Source of the DNA: Strongylocentrotus droebachiensis
Taxonomy: Eukaryota; Echinodermata; Echinoidea; Camarodonta; Strongylocentrotidae
Reading direction: 5' to 3'
NCBI GenBank assembly: GCA_035222895.1
Contig: JAVYIG010007170.1
Coordinates: forward strand, 42,117-106,116
DNA length: 64,000 nt
Made by a program: the position numbers and the translations under genes. The notes beneath the pieces were generated by a model that searched no databases, was not told the DNA's origin, and worked only from the letters and a program-made list of their open reading frames with translations. How positions within the stretch are numbered: position 1 is the stretch's first letter; each line of letters opens with the position of its first letter. Below, piece after piece: positions 1 through 12,049 of the stretch.

Positions 1-6
1 TTCAAA

Positions 7-54
7 TTCAATTCAATTCAATTCAATTCAATTCAATTCAATTCAATTCAATTC
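7..54. repeat. (AATTC)n microsatellite
   Basis: About nine tandem copies of a 5-bp unit at the very start of the window. The array may continue beyond the edge. Confidence 0.95.
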
Positions 55-1159
55 ATTTGTGAGGTTCCCAAAGTGTTAAAGGTTTCTATATTTCCCGAAT
101 ATATATTATAAATTGAGAGCCAAGTGAAGATCAGTTAGTGTTGTTGTACGTCAGGTCTTCTGAAATATCCATCAACGCCGAACAAAAAGTCATAACAGTG
201 CATTTTTACTAAGCTCTAGTAAATCAAACACTAGAATTACTTCCTTAACTTTACCAAAAGGATATAAATGTGAAAATGTTTACGTTCCTTTTTTGGAATT
301 GCTATAAATTATCAGCATGCAGCTAATGCAAACTGAAAAAACGTATTTGATCTAAAGCGTGCCATGCACCGACTAACATTAGAAATCTTGTATTTTAGCA
401 ATTAAAATCAAAAACTTGGTCTGAAAAATAAATATCAATTTTCTGTTTTAAAATTCATAATAAGACTACTACTTAGAATATTTATCTTCAACTAATATTC
501 TTTCTGTAGATTAGATATTCTACAAAGAAAAACCTGTATTCTGCTGAAATTAATTTCAACAATTGTTCTGATTTTAAAAATGATAATAAAACATTAATTA
601 TAATTTGATTTGATTTATTTATTTCTGTTTGATTTTCCTTTTCTTTTGCGTTCATACAAATATATTTCGAACAAATCATTGCAAATTTTACACATTTCAA
701 AAGAATATTATGTCGAATAAAGTAACTAATCGAAAAAATCAAACAGGAGGGTTGACAATTAAGTAAGCAAACCTTGATAAAATGACTATCCTCAATGGAT
801 ACATAATAGTAGGAATATGGTAGAACAAATATTGGTAAAAGGGGAAAGAGAGAGAGAGAGAAAGAAAGAAGAACAAATAAAGGGGTGTACATCAAGATTC
901 ACAGATGTATACTGTACAATGTAGTTGTATTTCAATTAGATATATGAAGATAAAAAAGAAGATGCATATTTGAATATTGGGTGGCCATCTTGGGATATAT
1001 TATAGAATGAGACGACTCACGAGGTTTCTGGACAATATGAATAGAAATGTGAGATCAGCAAGCTGGTTTATATAGATTGCAAACCTTTGTTTGTATACAA
1101 AACAGGTTTTGGGAGTATCCCAAGTAGGCCACTCTTTTTTCGTAAGTGTATTCATACCA

Positions 1160-2300
1160 GGTCACGGAAGGTTATAATCAACGTTTTTAATAAAAGGAAG
1201 CAAAAAGTAAGAGTACTGAAAATTATCGAGTTTTGTAACGACGGGTTTACGAGGGGAACTTATAAAGATTAAAAGTAAACAAATTTGATTGTGGATTCTA
1301 AGATAATGCGCAATAAGAAACGTTTTTACCGCTCTTTTAAAAGATAGCATTGTATTGATTGATTTTATGTCAGGGGGTAGTGCATTCCAGGTATCAGGGC
1401 CAGAATGTCTCATTGAGTTTTGAGCTAAGGCTGTTTTGGCGTTAAATAGGTTATAGTCGTTGGAATGCCTGGTTGGGTAGGAATGAAATTTAGCGTTATG
1501 TTGGAATAATATGACTAGTGATGGGGGGATGCCGGATTTAAGTCGCAACATGAACAGAGATGTTTGCATGTTTTTTCGATTGGAACATTATCAACAAGCA
1601 GCTCAAAATTATGAACATTATTATTTCTTGTGTTTCTCAAGTGAATAAAATTGGTCTTCTTTAGTTTCAATGATATTATGTTGCTTTTGAACCATTTCGA
1701 TAACTTAGGTAGTTCAATGTTCATGGTTGCGACCATCGAATTTAAATCAGAATGTAAATAGAATACATTCGTATCATCGGAAAACAATTTGAACTGTAAA
1801 ATTGGTGAAACATTAGAGATATCATTGGCATATATCAAAAATAAAAGTGGCCCAAATATGGAACATTGCGGAACACCACATTTAATAATAGACGATACGT
1901 TAGAAGTAACTAAATTGAATAAAGTATATTGTTTTTTTGATGTTAAGTAATTTTTCGAACCAATCAAGTGCTTTACCTCGTACACCGTAATGCTTTAATT
2001 TATACAATAATGTAACAGGATCAAGAGTACCAAATGCCTTGCTGAGATCCATAAATATGCGTATGACATGTTTATGAACAGCCAAGGCATTTGATACTCT
2101 ATCAAATAGTTGGAGTAGTGTTAAATCAGTTGAATGAAACTTCCTGAAACCAAACTTATCTGCGTTCAGCGAGTCATTTTGAGTTAAACAATCTATATAA
2201 TATGTTGTAAACATTTCTTTCAAGGATTTAGACAAGCTTGATAATAATGTTGTTGTCCAGCATAAATTTCTTCTTTTTTTCAGAATCTTGGCAGAGCCTT
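1160..2300 (-). pseudogene. Non-LTR retrotransposon reverse transcriptase, broken
   Basis: Three overlapping minus-strand frames together give the second half of a LINE reverse transcriptase. The block at 2235-1900 has the FRKFHSTDLTLLQLFD and FMDLSKAFGTLD motifs of the palm. The block at 1985-1515 has GVPQCSIFGPLLFLIYAND and the catalytic box as FSDDT, with Ser where most LINEs have Ala. The block at 1569-1162 has the C-terminal tail with SMRHSGPDTWNALPPDIKS. The frame changes between blocks show it is inactive. The endonuclease and 5' part are absent. The motif set fits the jockey/CR1-like group, but the clade cannot be fixed by eye. The element sits inside the left paralogous block, and no counterpart is visible at the matching place on the right, so it probably inserted after duplication. 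Confidence 0.85.
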
Positions 2301-3114
2301 ACGTACTTGTTATTATCTTTATCATATCAGTTGAGCTGATGCCAAGACTTTTAAAATATAGCAACGATCTTACATTGTCATTGAAATCAACAACATGATT
2401 CAATTTGTAAATATGCTGTAAATATGACTTTTATTATAAAAACAAATATAAATGTAGATGCTTACGGTTGCCCTCACCCCTCTCACATGGGGCAGTCGCA
2501 AGTCTACTGTATGAAAATAAATGTCTACAAAATATGAGTATTAAATAAGATATGGTCCCTATTATTCCAGTTTTTTTTTCGAATTTGTACAACTGTCGAG
2601 ATTTCGCCACACCATCAAACAATCCATATACAAATTTGATCCCTTTAATACCTGATTGTGAAAATCGAAAATACACTGATCTAAATATAAAATGAAAACA
2701 AACTATCCAGCCAAAAATTATGTTTTATCCCCGAAAAGTAACCTTTTGTACTGCATTAATCGTTGAATCTTAACGAACAGTTCAAGCCGTTAAAAGCACA
2801 ATCCTTATAGTCTTGGGACATACTTCTTTTTAACATAGCCGTTCCTCTCCAAATTAATTCAAAAGAAGGCTTATCCACTTCGGTAAAGACCGACTCCTAC
2901 ACCATTACTAAAAGACGAACATATACAAGTCAATTTGTATAAGTAAATGTATTATATCCATAACTGGCTGGTATCCTAATTTCCACCACCCCAATTTAAA
3001 AAAAAATTAAAAATTGCTCTAGATTCCTTGATAATTCATTTCGTATAATCTAAGTTGAAATAATTGGTTGGCTTACACCCAGTAGATAAAGATAGCGTGC
3101 TCGATGTTGTATCT
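2301..3114. other. Non-coding stretch, no gene seen
   Basis: Short frames only. The segment 2570-2920 resembles 58810-59120, as part of the paralogous block pair. No splice-bounded conserved exon was recognised. Confidence 0.6.
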
Positions 3115-3140
3115 GAGTTTGAGTTTGAGTTTGAGTTTGA
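3115..3140. repeat. (GAGTTT)n microsatellite
   Basis: Four tandem hexamers. Confidence 0.9.
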
Positions 3141-3527
3141 AGTTTAGTATCCAAAACAAAAAGTACATCAATATTAGAAGTCATTGTGAAATAACATCCT
3201 TATTCTTTTAATTATACAAGTGAAGTGAAATTCTGTCATCAAAATGTTTGGGCTCCCAGTACGTTAAAGAGATTTATATCTGTTTTATGTTGGTCCCGTT
3301 GAGTTTCTAAAAGACTTTTCTTCATTTTTTATATTTCCTTATGATTTCTTTTGTTTTTATTGCGGTCGTCGGTCTTGCGGGCTTTTAGTCTTGTTTTGCG
3401 GAAGAAAATATTGTATGATTATTTGCCTTGTCAGTCTCGTTGAACTTTCACCTCGTTGAAATGTGATTGTTCTATATTTGTTCATGTATTTTTTTGTTCT
3501 GTTGGCTAACGGTGTGGCGTGTATGAT

Positions 3528-3690
3528 AATAATATTCCGCTTTTATATAGCGCTTAATACATCGACGATGTCTCTAAGCGCTTTACATAAATACTTTTAC
3601 CCCTGTCATTGGATTCAATGCTTGCCCACACACACTGTGTGCACAATCTCCACTCCCTGGGAAGTATTCCAGCCAGGCGTTACTTGACAC
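3528..3690 (-). mobile_element. SINE, 3' part
   Basis: Read on the minus strand, this matches the 3' half of the SINE at 34.0-34.4 kb: a CCTGGCTGGAAT...CCCAGGGAGTGGAGA core, then GTAAAGCGCTT and AAGCGCTATATAA forming the tail hairpin, then an ATTATTATT run. The tRNA-derived head is missing. It lies within the left paralogous block. Confidence 0.75.
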
Positions 3691-4080
3691 TCACAAACTG
3701 TTTATGTCTTGTGTTTTGTCGGGCTCTGGGGATGTCGGTATACCAGGAGCATTATTATGTAAGTTTTCTTATCATGTCTAAAATATTTTCAATAAGACAT
3801 AATGAAGGAAACTCTACACACACCATATAAGAAATACGCCCATATACTACAAAGTTGTTTACATTGGATTGTTTATGGATTATCGATTGTGGTATAAATT
3901 TCTGTCAAAAATGGTGCTATGAAGCAGATATTCGTCTCACCAACGGACCTAATCAATATGCAAGCAAGATGGAGGTCAAGCTGGTAAATAGCAGTTGGAA
4001 TAGACTGTTTTATTATTTTGAATGGTTCGGATAACATCATTTATCACACATTTGTCGTCTGATTGTGCCGCTATTGATGG

Positions 4081-4213
4081 GATTGCTATGCCTTTAGCAG
4101 CACGTTCAGTATGACTAGATTGTCTTGCCTTCTTCTTATAAATGTACACGAAATCTGCTCATTTAATACACACTCAACCAGATACCAACTGTTCGTTGGA
4201 TGTCAAAAACCAG
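4081..4213 (+). CDS. GCHKP-type module exon, candidate open copy
   Basis: One reading frame is open for 44 codons up to a GTGAGG donor and ends RYQLFVGCQKP with one base left over (phase 1). It shares the array's pattern: a CSF/CTF box, then K/R-Y-Q, then V-G-C-x-K-P. The 5' border is unclear; CCTTTAG at about 4097 and TTTAGCAG at about 4100 are possible acceptors, and a stop lies just upstream at about 4076. Block matches place it as the paralogue of the damaged copy at 63.1-63.2 kb. The domain was not recognised. It could be an exon of a CCP-containing protein or a fossil that is open by chance. Confidence 0.4.
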
Positions 4214-5589
4214 GTGAGGCGTTTTGCTTATAGCCCCTTCTCGTGAATATATAAATTTTGGCATTCGAGACTTTAAAAAAGCGAGGGAAAATGAAAACGG
4301 GGTCACAAACAAAACGGTTACAATATAATCATCGATCAAATAAATTATTTAATAAAACAACTACCAGAAGAAGAAAAAAAATATGTATCTTTTTGTTTTA
4401 GATATTTTTGTTTTTAGAGAGACGGCGACCATTTAAGATGTATTTTCGCTTTACCTGCTTAGAAATTCCCAAATTCATCACAGAAAATTTGATATGCATC
4501 AATGTGGCACAAGTCAAGTTTCATGTAAACATTGTTTACATTTCGCGGAGAAAGTTGATGAATCTTGTCTGATATAAATCAAGAAATTCAAGAAAGCTTG
4601 AATAGAAGAAAAAAACGTTGCTCACATATTCTGATGAAAAGCAATCGGAAGCTCATGTGTCAAATAAAGCACGTTATCATGTACATATTTCACAATCCTA
4701 CGCTAAAGAACTTACCGGGGTGTCAAATTCACTCAACGTTACAGATTGCATTATGCCCATTTCAGAAATTGTAGGTCTACCATTATTTTATTTATCAATG
4801 CTAGAATTATGGATGAGGAACAACAGCGTTGATTTACAGAATTATAACGTCAAAGATCTTTATTGAAAAAAATGTTATGAGCTAATTTATACAAGACTAA
4901 TACAAAAGTAAACTTAAACAATTATGATCAAAAAGAAATATTTAGACATTTACAGCAGTCTATACATTGACACACGGTATTTTCCTAAATAGTGGGTTCT
5001 TGCATAGCGCTAGCGTCAGTCAGACTTTACACTCCTGGCGCATGACAATTATTAATTGCGGACAGAAATTCCGGGAAAAAAAGAAGACGATGATAATAAC
5101 TGTTACCACTAAAGCACATTACAAAAATAACGTCATTCTCTATTTATCCATATGCATGTATATATTATAATAGTCACTTTCTTAGACCGGTTATAAACCC
5201 GGAACTTTAAAAAACCCCATCGTGCCGACTAAAAGCCGTCATCATGTCTATGGCGAATCATTAACATATTTCTACTCACTACAATAGTTTAGTGGCGTGA
5301 CAGCTGATATTGGTAGGAAATTTAAACGAATAACACCATTACTTTGCTAGCTTGAAACCGATTACAAATAAATTGGAACACGTTTATTTGCATTCAATTT
5401 TCCATCAAAAATCTTTTTCTTCTAAATTCTACAAAAGCTTATCTATTTCCAAAGAGTAACGACAATGTAGTTCGCTTCTTATTGGTCAGTTATTCATATA
5501 GTTTCCAATAGTTTCCTCCCTTAGAAATTGCAAGTGGGAGGTATCTCTTTGGGGCTCCACGATTCAATTCCTGACCACGCTCACGAAAG

Positions 5590-5706
5590 CTTATATTATC
5601 GTGTCACATCTATCTCTTTCAATGCGTTATTGTTAACACCATCTAACCTGCACGTTCGTCACATCATCTTACAAATCCCAAGCATACGTCGAATTCTACA
5701 AACCAG
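5590..5706 (+). pseudogene. GCHKP-type module copy
   Basis: The last 20 codons read TCTFVTSSYKSQAYVEFYKP, with the phase-1 donor GTGAGG intact. A TAA interrupts the same frame about 13 bases before the ACCTGC box. Cys of the GC pair is replaced (EFY for VGC). This is probably a dead copy unless the exon starts after the stop. Confidence 0.5.
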
Positions 5707-5856
5707 GTGAGGCATTTTAATCATCCTGAATCAAAGATGCAGAAAATAATTTTAACATATCAGATTAATACGATCACTCTAGTCTATATTTTTGTAAAGC
5801 GAATGCATTGCGTCATTTTACTGCTACTCACAGTTTGTTGACCGTAGCCGACAATA

Positions 5857-5968
5857 GGGACTTTTAGATTTGCGTAAACTGATACGTGTGACGTCCATTC
5901 AAGGCAGTGCATTAAAAGGACGTCGATCGTAGCAATCCACGTTGTCGTTCGGCAAATCTAAAAGTCCC
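5857..5968. mobile_element. Short MITE, GGGACTTTTAGA family
   Basis: A 112-bp element with 17-bp perfect inverted ends: GGGACTTTTAGATTTGC and its complement. The interior shares GTGACGT and GGCAGTGC-TTAAAA segments with the larger element at 29378-29830, so both belong to one family. It has no coding capacity. The target duplication is ambiguous. Confidence 0.7.
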
Positions 5969-6710
5969 CAATGTGAACATCGAGGCATCCTCGAGACTTG
6001 TATAAGTTGGTTGATTCAGATCCTATTTCAAGTCAGAAGTTCTTTATGGAATAAATTGTTTTGACATTGCCCGTTGAAGCTATAGGCACTGAAAAAGAGA
6101 GCTCTACTATTCGACTGAACGATGTTTGCTATAATGTGGTGCCGCTGATATAATGAATATCAAAGTATTGAACCATCGGACAATTTTCGTACAACATTTC
6201 GCAACCAATCAGCAACTGCCTTTACACCACTTACCAGCAACTGATCGCCCGATATAAATCCTTGTTATGATAGCAGGTGTGTGTTTTTAGGTCGTCAAAA
6301 ATCGGCAACCGGTTGTACGCCTAGTTTAACTGAAGATTAAGGCGATTAATCTCCATCCTAGTGAAGTCTGCAGGTACAGACTCTAATTTGTCACTTAATT
6401 ACAATTCCAAAAGCTTGAACAGAGCCTAGATCCGCCTGTCTCTAACTGTGTCAGCTAAAGTGCAGATACTGTTACTCACAGCGACTGGTAAGAGTTTGTG
6501 CTTGTAAACTAACTCTAGTGTGCCTGAGTTTTGGCTATTCGTCTTACCCTCGGATCTGATTTATATGAAGGCGAGATACAAGTCAAACTCACGGTTGGCC
6601 GTTGGGCTCTTCTGTATGAATTGTATAATAGGTTTAAGCTATAGTCAGTTATGATAATCATTTCTTCAACTTCGGTAATCTCATGTATTGGTGTACTATT
6701 TATTAATATG

Positions 6711-6821
6711 GCCGCACGACTAGAATGACACAAGTGACGAGCTGCACTTTACTCAACAAAAAATGATCGTTTGCTTCAGTGTCAAATAGATACCAAGCAT
6801 ATATCGGATGCCACAAACTAG
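6711..6821 (+). pseudogene. GCHKP-type module copy
   Basis: The C-terminal frame reads RYQAYIGCHKL and ends in phase 1 at an intact GTGAG donor. A TGA lies in frame about 50 bases upstream. The preceding block (6290-6710) is homologous to 7430-7970, so the duplicated unit is larger than the exon. Confidence 0.6.
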
Positions 6822-7970
6822 GTGAGACGTTTGACTGATAGCTTTCTCGCTGTAAGACCTTATCTCATTATGTTTGACGCTGACAAAATATATTTCTTAG
6901 AAAAATGTTGTTCTATTACAAACCTGGTGTCGATGATTGATGTATGCATGTTTCTGAAAGGTATTTCACCCTTGCCAGTTTTCTGGGGTATAGATAATTT
7001 TCAATCATTCCTAAAGTGACTCGGTAACACTGTTGAGGGTTGATAAAATATTGCGTATTTTTTCTATGAAATGTTACCTATTATATTCCTTCTACTGTAC
7101 TAACCCTCTAACATGCAAAGATCTCTTTCAAACCACAAAGATATTTATGGTTTTTGTTGAAGGCATCACTGTGCGACACCCTCCAACAGTAAATTATCCC
7201 AACCATTTTTGAATTTTCCCAACCGTTTTCCATGAAAATATGACATAAGACGGGTTTTTTGAACATATTTCAACACTTAAATGTCTGGAATGGTAAATAG
7301 AACCAATTCATTGCTTTGTGACGATTTACTTTGTTAAACCTGAAGACGAATCATGCAAATTGATGACCACTGACTACTTTTTGTTTAAAGACAAAGATCC
7401 ATTTGCAACCTTTAACGACGAACCAGTTGTTTTCGAATTCGGTGACCGGTCGGCAATCAGTAGTCAATTTTGTGCCAACTGGTTTACAAGTATTGTGCCG
7501 ATTTTAATTGACCAACAAAAAATATTGGCGACTACAGGCGTCCACTGAAGACCTGTTTCCGTCCGGTCGCTTACATTTCATCTATCGACCAATGAACATG
7601 TTGCATCGGCAGAATTTTGTAAACGCATTTACAACCATCAGCCACCAATAGCCTAACGCAGTAAGTGTCTGACCAATATCAACTAGAGATTTCTCAAAAC
7701 CTTTTTACATCAACTGGCGACCGCCTGGTTGTCGCTAATCGTTGACCGATCTCCAATCTAGTGGGACTTAACATGCTTAAGCTTAAAGCAAATGTTCGTC
7801 TAATCCTCGGATCTTATTTATAATAATATAACAAGGGGGTATAAGTCAAGCTCGCGGATGGCAGTTGGGGTAGACTGTATGGTTTGCGTAATTGTTTTAA
7901 GCTATATAATAATCATACATGTCTTCAACTTTGGTAATATCATGCACTGAGGGGATGTGTTGTTTATGTT

Positions 7971-8087
7971 GGCGGCACGACAAGTATAACTGACGTGACG
8001 AGCTGCACAGATTTTACGCAGTGAAAAGCTGCTCGTTTTATTCAGCGTCAGATAGAAACCAAGCATTTATCGAATGTCACAAATCAG
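7971..8087 (+). pseudogene. GCHKP-type module copy, frameshifted
   Basis: The first half keeps T-S-I-T-D-V-T-S-C. The second half reads CSFYSASDRNQAFIECHKS before GTGAGG, but in a different frame. An indel near 8018-8030 separates them, and a TGA lies in the first frame. The GGCGGCACGAC...AGTATAACTGACGTG start matches the copies at 6.7 and 16.2 kb. Confidence 0.6.
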
Positions 8088-8779
8088 GTGAGGAGTTTGA
8101 TTGGTGATGCTGATCGAACCTCAGCTCTATATCATAAATCAATTACAGGTTTCAATCACTGTTATAAACTACTGAAATATTGGCATTTTATTTGTTGAGA
8201 GCAATTTTTTGGTTTTGTTATAAAACAGGGCCTTGGTGTCGCGAATTCCGGAATCGCCAAGCGGATTTTCCCTCTCGTTTCACCAATTCTTTCTTTCATA
8301 AATTAGTGACAGATCTCCTCATGCCCAATTGAAACAAAGAGTATTGCAAGTACATTTCAAACACAAATTGTCGAACTCAAATTCTTATCTGCGATGACAT
8401 CAACACACAAATAGCTTTCTTTAACATTGGTAATAATAGAAATATCCCTTATTGATTGAAACTGTGGCCAAAACAATCGGAGTTCCTAACCAAATCCGAA
8501 TACAAACGTCATATTACAATGAAGAAAAAAGAGAAAAAAGAAGACGCACAAACCATCTATTAAAATGGATCGATCGAGGCGGATGCGCCCAGAAGGAAAA
8601 CAGGGTGGGATAAACTTCACAATTTTGCCGGTATCTGATATCAATTTAACCTTCCAAATTAAGAGATTAAAATTTAAAGCATTTTTCACAAAATTTAATT
8701 TAAAGTAGCCAATATTTGTATCATATATACCATAATGGGTTAATTAATTTGTTTTCTACTGAAACTTACCATATTTATC

Positions 8780-8990
8780 TTTAAATTGTTGATTTCCTGC
8801 GCCCGTATTAATCAAAGTGTTCTTGTGTGTTCTTTCAATCAATCCGTCCGTGTCCTCCCTGTCTCTCCAACATAGGAATTGTCACAATCTGTGCATGTTG
8901 TCCTAAATATAATGCCTGTCCTTCCTGCTGCTGGGATTTCTCCGTAGTCTGCTCCTCCTGATTATAAGTCTCCCAAAGGCAGCACTGATG
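8780..8990 (-). pseudogene. Penelope-like element GIY-YIG endonuclease relic
   Basis: One minus-strand frame reads IPAAGRTGIIFRTTCTDCDN and then SYVGETGRTRTD before a TGA, continuing LKEHTRT. This is the C-terminal GIY-YIG endonuclease pattern of Penelope-like retroelements: a CxxC-type zinc knuckle, then Y-V-G-E-T-G-R, then an EH motif. Only about 70 codons are recognisable, with internal stops, and no reverse transcriptase domain remains nearby. Confidence 0.7.
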
Positions 8991-9189
8991 CCCTTACTTC
9001 TTAGGAAAGTTTGATCCAAGCGTGAAGCTTATTGTATTGAAAAAAAAGGACAGAACTACTCATTTATAATTTTCCTTCTTTCTCGCAAAATAGATATTGA
9101 AAGGGTTTACTGCATATGATAATGATAAAAAATTGGAGATATAAATGTTGACTTAACACCATAGCGATTGTGTCACGTTCAAACTGTAC

Positions 9190-9258
9190 ACAGCTAAACA
9201 TGCACGTTTAGTACATTGTCAGTGAAACACCAAGCAATCGTCGGATGCCACAAACCAA
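9190..9258 (+). pseudogene. GCHKP-type module remnant with altered donor
   Basis: The frame reads TCTFSTLSVKHQAIVGCHKP. A TAA lies just before it. The splice border is CCAAGTGACT where other copies have CCAGGTGAG, so the last exon base and the donor context are changed. Confidence 0.55.
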
Positions 9259-9404
9259 GTGACTCGTTTGACTACAGCTAGCTGCATATAGGAAATAGTA
9301 ACCAAGTTCATAATAATCATGCGGTGTTTTAATGAACTTTTGGCGTCTTTACATGTCATAATGATTTGGCTCTTTGTATGCCTTTGCCACAAAATATTAA
9401 ACAT

Positions 9405-10275
9405 CGTTATGGGATAGATATTCCAATGGATTCAAGGTTATTTAACTATTTATAATGGAATAATAATTCATAATGGTGTTAGTGAGAGTTGTCATGGACC
9501 TGATCAAATTAGTTAACAATCATATTCCAAAATATCATACACAATAAATGATTATAATTATAAGGGTTGTTAAGAGGATTAAGTTTTGCCAATAACAAAG
9601 AGTATGAGTAAGGGGTCCGGGGTTGCATCCGCTCCCCGAAAGATTTATTTTGTTAATACTTATTCCATGTTCAATCATCGAGGTTGTCTTTTTTATTTGT
9701 ACATATACTAATGGGTAAGATACGTTTTCAGTGCACTGGTAAGTGATGCCACTGCAATAAGATTTACAAAAACATTTGTAATGTTTCTTGTTAAGTTTAG
9801 TTAATTAATATTTTGTTAGGGATATATGTTTTGTGTTCTTGTGGTTACTGTTCAAGGAATTTTAAATATTAGAATTTGGAAGAAGTTGTCAGACTCCTAG
9901 CAAAAATGTCCAGAGCGCATTTACGCATTAAAGAAAAGGCTCATTGATTTTGAACTTGAATGAATTTGGTATCATTGCAAACGTAAACAGATACTGAGTA
10001 AGAATATCACCTTTGTTTAACTTGTAAATACGAGCGAAAATTATAAAAGTTGATTAAAAATTGACGAAATTCAAACCACTCATGACCCCGAAAACAATCG
10101 TAGTACATGCTGATTTGTCAGTGATGTCACGGTATGAACATTGGGCTACTCATCTGATCTGATTGACGACGGTGCTCGATGTAGTTTGTGTGCAAATCAC
10201 ATGTATCGCATTAAGTACCGTACCATTCATACCCTACGTTCTTTACTTTCATCAAAATCCCATTGAAATATTGAT
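9405..10275. other. Non-coding stretch, no gene seen
   Basis: AT-rich sequence without a conserved reading frame, repeat end or splice-bounded exon that could be recognised. Confidence 0.5.
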
Positions 10276-10422
10276 ATGGACAAAAACCTACTTGACTTGA
10301 GTTTCGACGAGATAGAAGAAGTAATTACCTCGGACAGCGACAACGACAATGGAGATCTTGACCTAGCAATATATCTAAAATATTTTGTCGATGTACGGTA
10401 CAGTACTATAATCTGCCTGTAG
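10276..10422 (+). CDS. Small acidic open reading frame
   Basis: A 48-codon frame starts with ATG and is rich in Asp and Glu: MDKNLLDLSFDEIEEVITSD, then a further DNDNGDLD run. Biased acidic N-termini of this kind occur in first exons of regulatory proteins and some transposases, but no family can be named. No donor site, promoter or neighbour supports it, and it could be chance. Confidence 0.2.
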   Translation: MDKNLLDLSFDEIEEVITSDSDNDNGDLDLAIYLKYFVDVRYSTIICL

Positions 10423-11202
10423 CGCATGCACGATATCTGGCCTGCCATAGTCAGCCCTGCGAGCTAGCCGTGAATTGCGAACCGGAATGAGATCGGCCTC
10501 CTCTCGATTTCCCCTTTCCCCATTTATATGGTAGTACGACTAAATTTTGCAAAAAACATACATTTATCGGCCTTGTAAGACATTTTCGTAATGAATATCT
10601 GGAATCGCTCCAGAAGAGTCGTTAGATCAGCATGTAAAGTTCCCTTCGCACTCCCAGATCAGACACATACATGCTAACATTAGGTATCACAGAAGAGCTG
10701 CGTTGAGTGGGGACACACAGAGCTCAACCACGCAAATTCTCTCTTTGTGAAGGAAGATTTTCATATCATGGAAAAAATAAATATTATAAAATTATGTCTC
10801 TCGAAAGCTCAGGATTCTGTCTTTCATGTCATGTCATTTTCATCAAAATCCATTAATTACTTACGACACAGTTGCTTGAGATTTACCCTCTAATTCGTAC
10901 GGTCTCACTTCGTTTGTCGCCATTTTTTTTTGACGGCCGATTTGTATCCCTAGTTTTAGCTCGATTCGCTTGAACGCCATTCGTCTTTGAGTTTTAAAAA
11001 TCCACTGGTTGGAAAGAGCACATCTTAAGCTTTATTTGCATATAAAAACTGATGGGGGTATGTTTAAAAAAGATCGTGAAAAATCAGAGTGAAAAGTTTG
11101 AAACAATTTTTCTATATCAGAAAAACATACTTTTAATTCAATTTTGATACGAGAAGAAAGAGAATTTACTGGAGAATACGATCATGTAAATATTAAGAAT
11201 GA

Positions 11203-11218
11203 CCGCTAGATGGCGCTA
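11203..11218 (+). promoter_or_regulatory. CTCF-like binding motif
   Basis: CCGCTAGATGGCGCTA fits the bilaterian CTCF core (C-C-A/G-C-x-A-G-A/G-T/G-G-G-C-G-C) at nearly all positions. It lies at the edge of the only clearly GC- and CpG-rich patch nearby (11219-11400). Binding is inferred from the motif alone. Confidence 0.45.
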
Positions 11219-11400
11219 GAGTGCGAATCCGGTTAGTACAGCTGTACTCTGTGTATAATACGCACTGAGCGAGAGTGACTACAGCGAGCAAGCCCCCAGC
11301 TTCGCACGCGGACCCGACGGGCAACGTGGCGGCCACGTGTCGCATCACCGCACCCGCCGCTTGCCGTCCCATCAAGATCCGAAACGGAGCATGAAACTGA
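11219..11400. other. GC-rich, CpG-rich patch
   Basis: About 180 bases with many CG dinucleotides (CGCACGCGGACCCGACGGGC and similar) inside AT-rich DNA. Overlapping minus-strand frames of 71-76 codons here are probably a by-product of low AT content. It could be a promoter-like island or a fragment of a GC-rich repeat. Confidence 0.35.
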
Positions 11401-12049
11401 GGCTTCAAATATCAAAACTGAGGCAGGATTTGCAGCATTTGGCGAACAAATTAGTAAATACATATATATTTCGACGGAATTATTATGCTATCGTAACCTA
11501 AACAGATTTTAAAGCGATCACAAGACCAATAATACAGGTTTGTGTTTTTCCACTCGCAATTTTTCTCACACGTCATGCGAGTGAACTTTGAATTTCAAAG
11601 TGACTTTTTAAGAAATTCAAGAACAAACTTGTGTAATCTTTGTCAATTTATAGAGTGAAAATTTAATCAAATTTTGTCAGAAATTTTTTTTGTGTGTGTT
11701 TCAATCTACATCAAATAACTGTAATGACGGCTTTTCTGATCTTTGGATAATAATTATTAAATTCCAATTAAATTCAGGCAGTGTCTTTTCAGTAATCATA
11801 TCTGATTGATGCACGTCTGTATGAAAACCCAACGACACACACACACACACTCGGTGATAGCTCGGCGGCCGTGCACCGCCCATACTGGTGTCTCTATTCT
11901 CATGTTGTGATTGCGAACCCACGCCAAGGATTTAAAGGGCATTTATCGTTTTCCCAGAGTTTTTAAATTTAAGATCGTGGATTCAATTTATGAATTTCAA
12001 TTAAAAGGGATTTGTTATTATTTTTTTTTTATATAGTAAATAAGTTAGG

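Larger units (their letters stand above)
1..4870. repeat. Left paralogous block (matches 57.6-64 kb)
   Basis: Long stretches match the far end of the window in the same order and orientation. Examples: the AAACACTAGAATTACTTCCT segment (about 227 and 58260), the ACTTTACCAAAAGGATATA segment, the TATCCACTTCGG segment (2872 and 59104), the GTAGATAAAGATAGCGTGC segment (3080 and 60000), AAGAAATACGCC (3830 and 62806), and the region after the module exon (4618-4760 and 63820-63930). The left copy contains a LINE at 1.2-2.3 kb and a SINE at 3.5 kb. The right copy contains different LINE relics. Bases 1-1159 hold no recognisable gene, and 7-54 is a pentanucleotide AATTC run. Confidence 0.75.

Noticed and set aside
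7318-7548. 76-codon frame with balanced composition
   Set aside because: It begins mid-sequence without clear splice or start context, has no recognisable domain, and lies in the repeated unit of the module array. It may be a fossil exon but cannot be supported.
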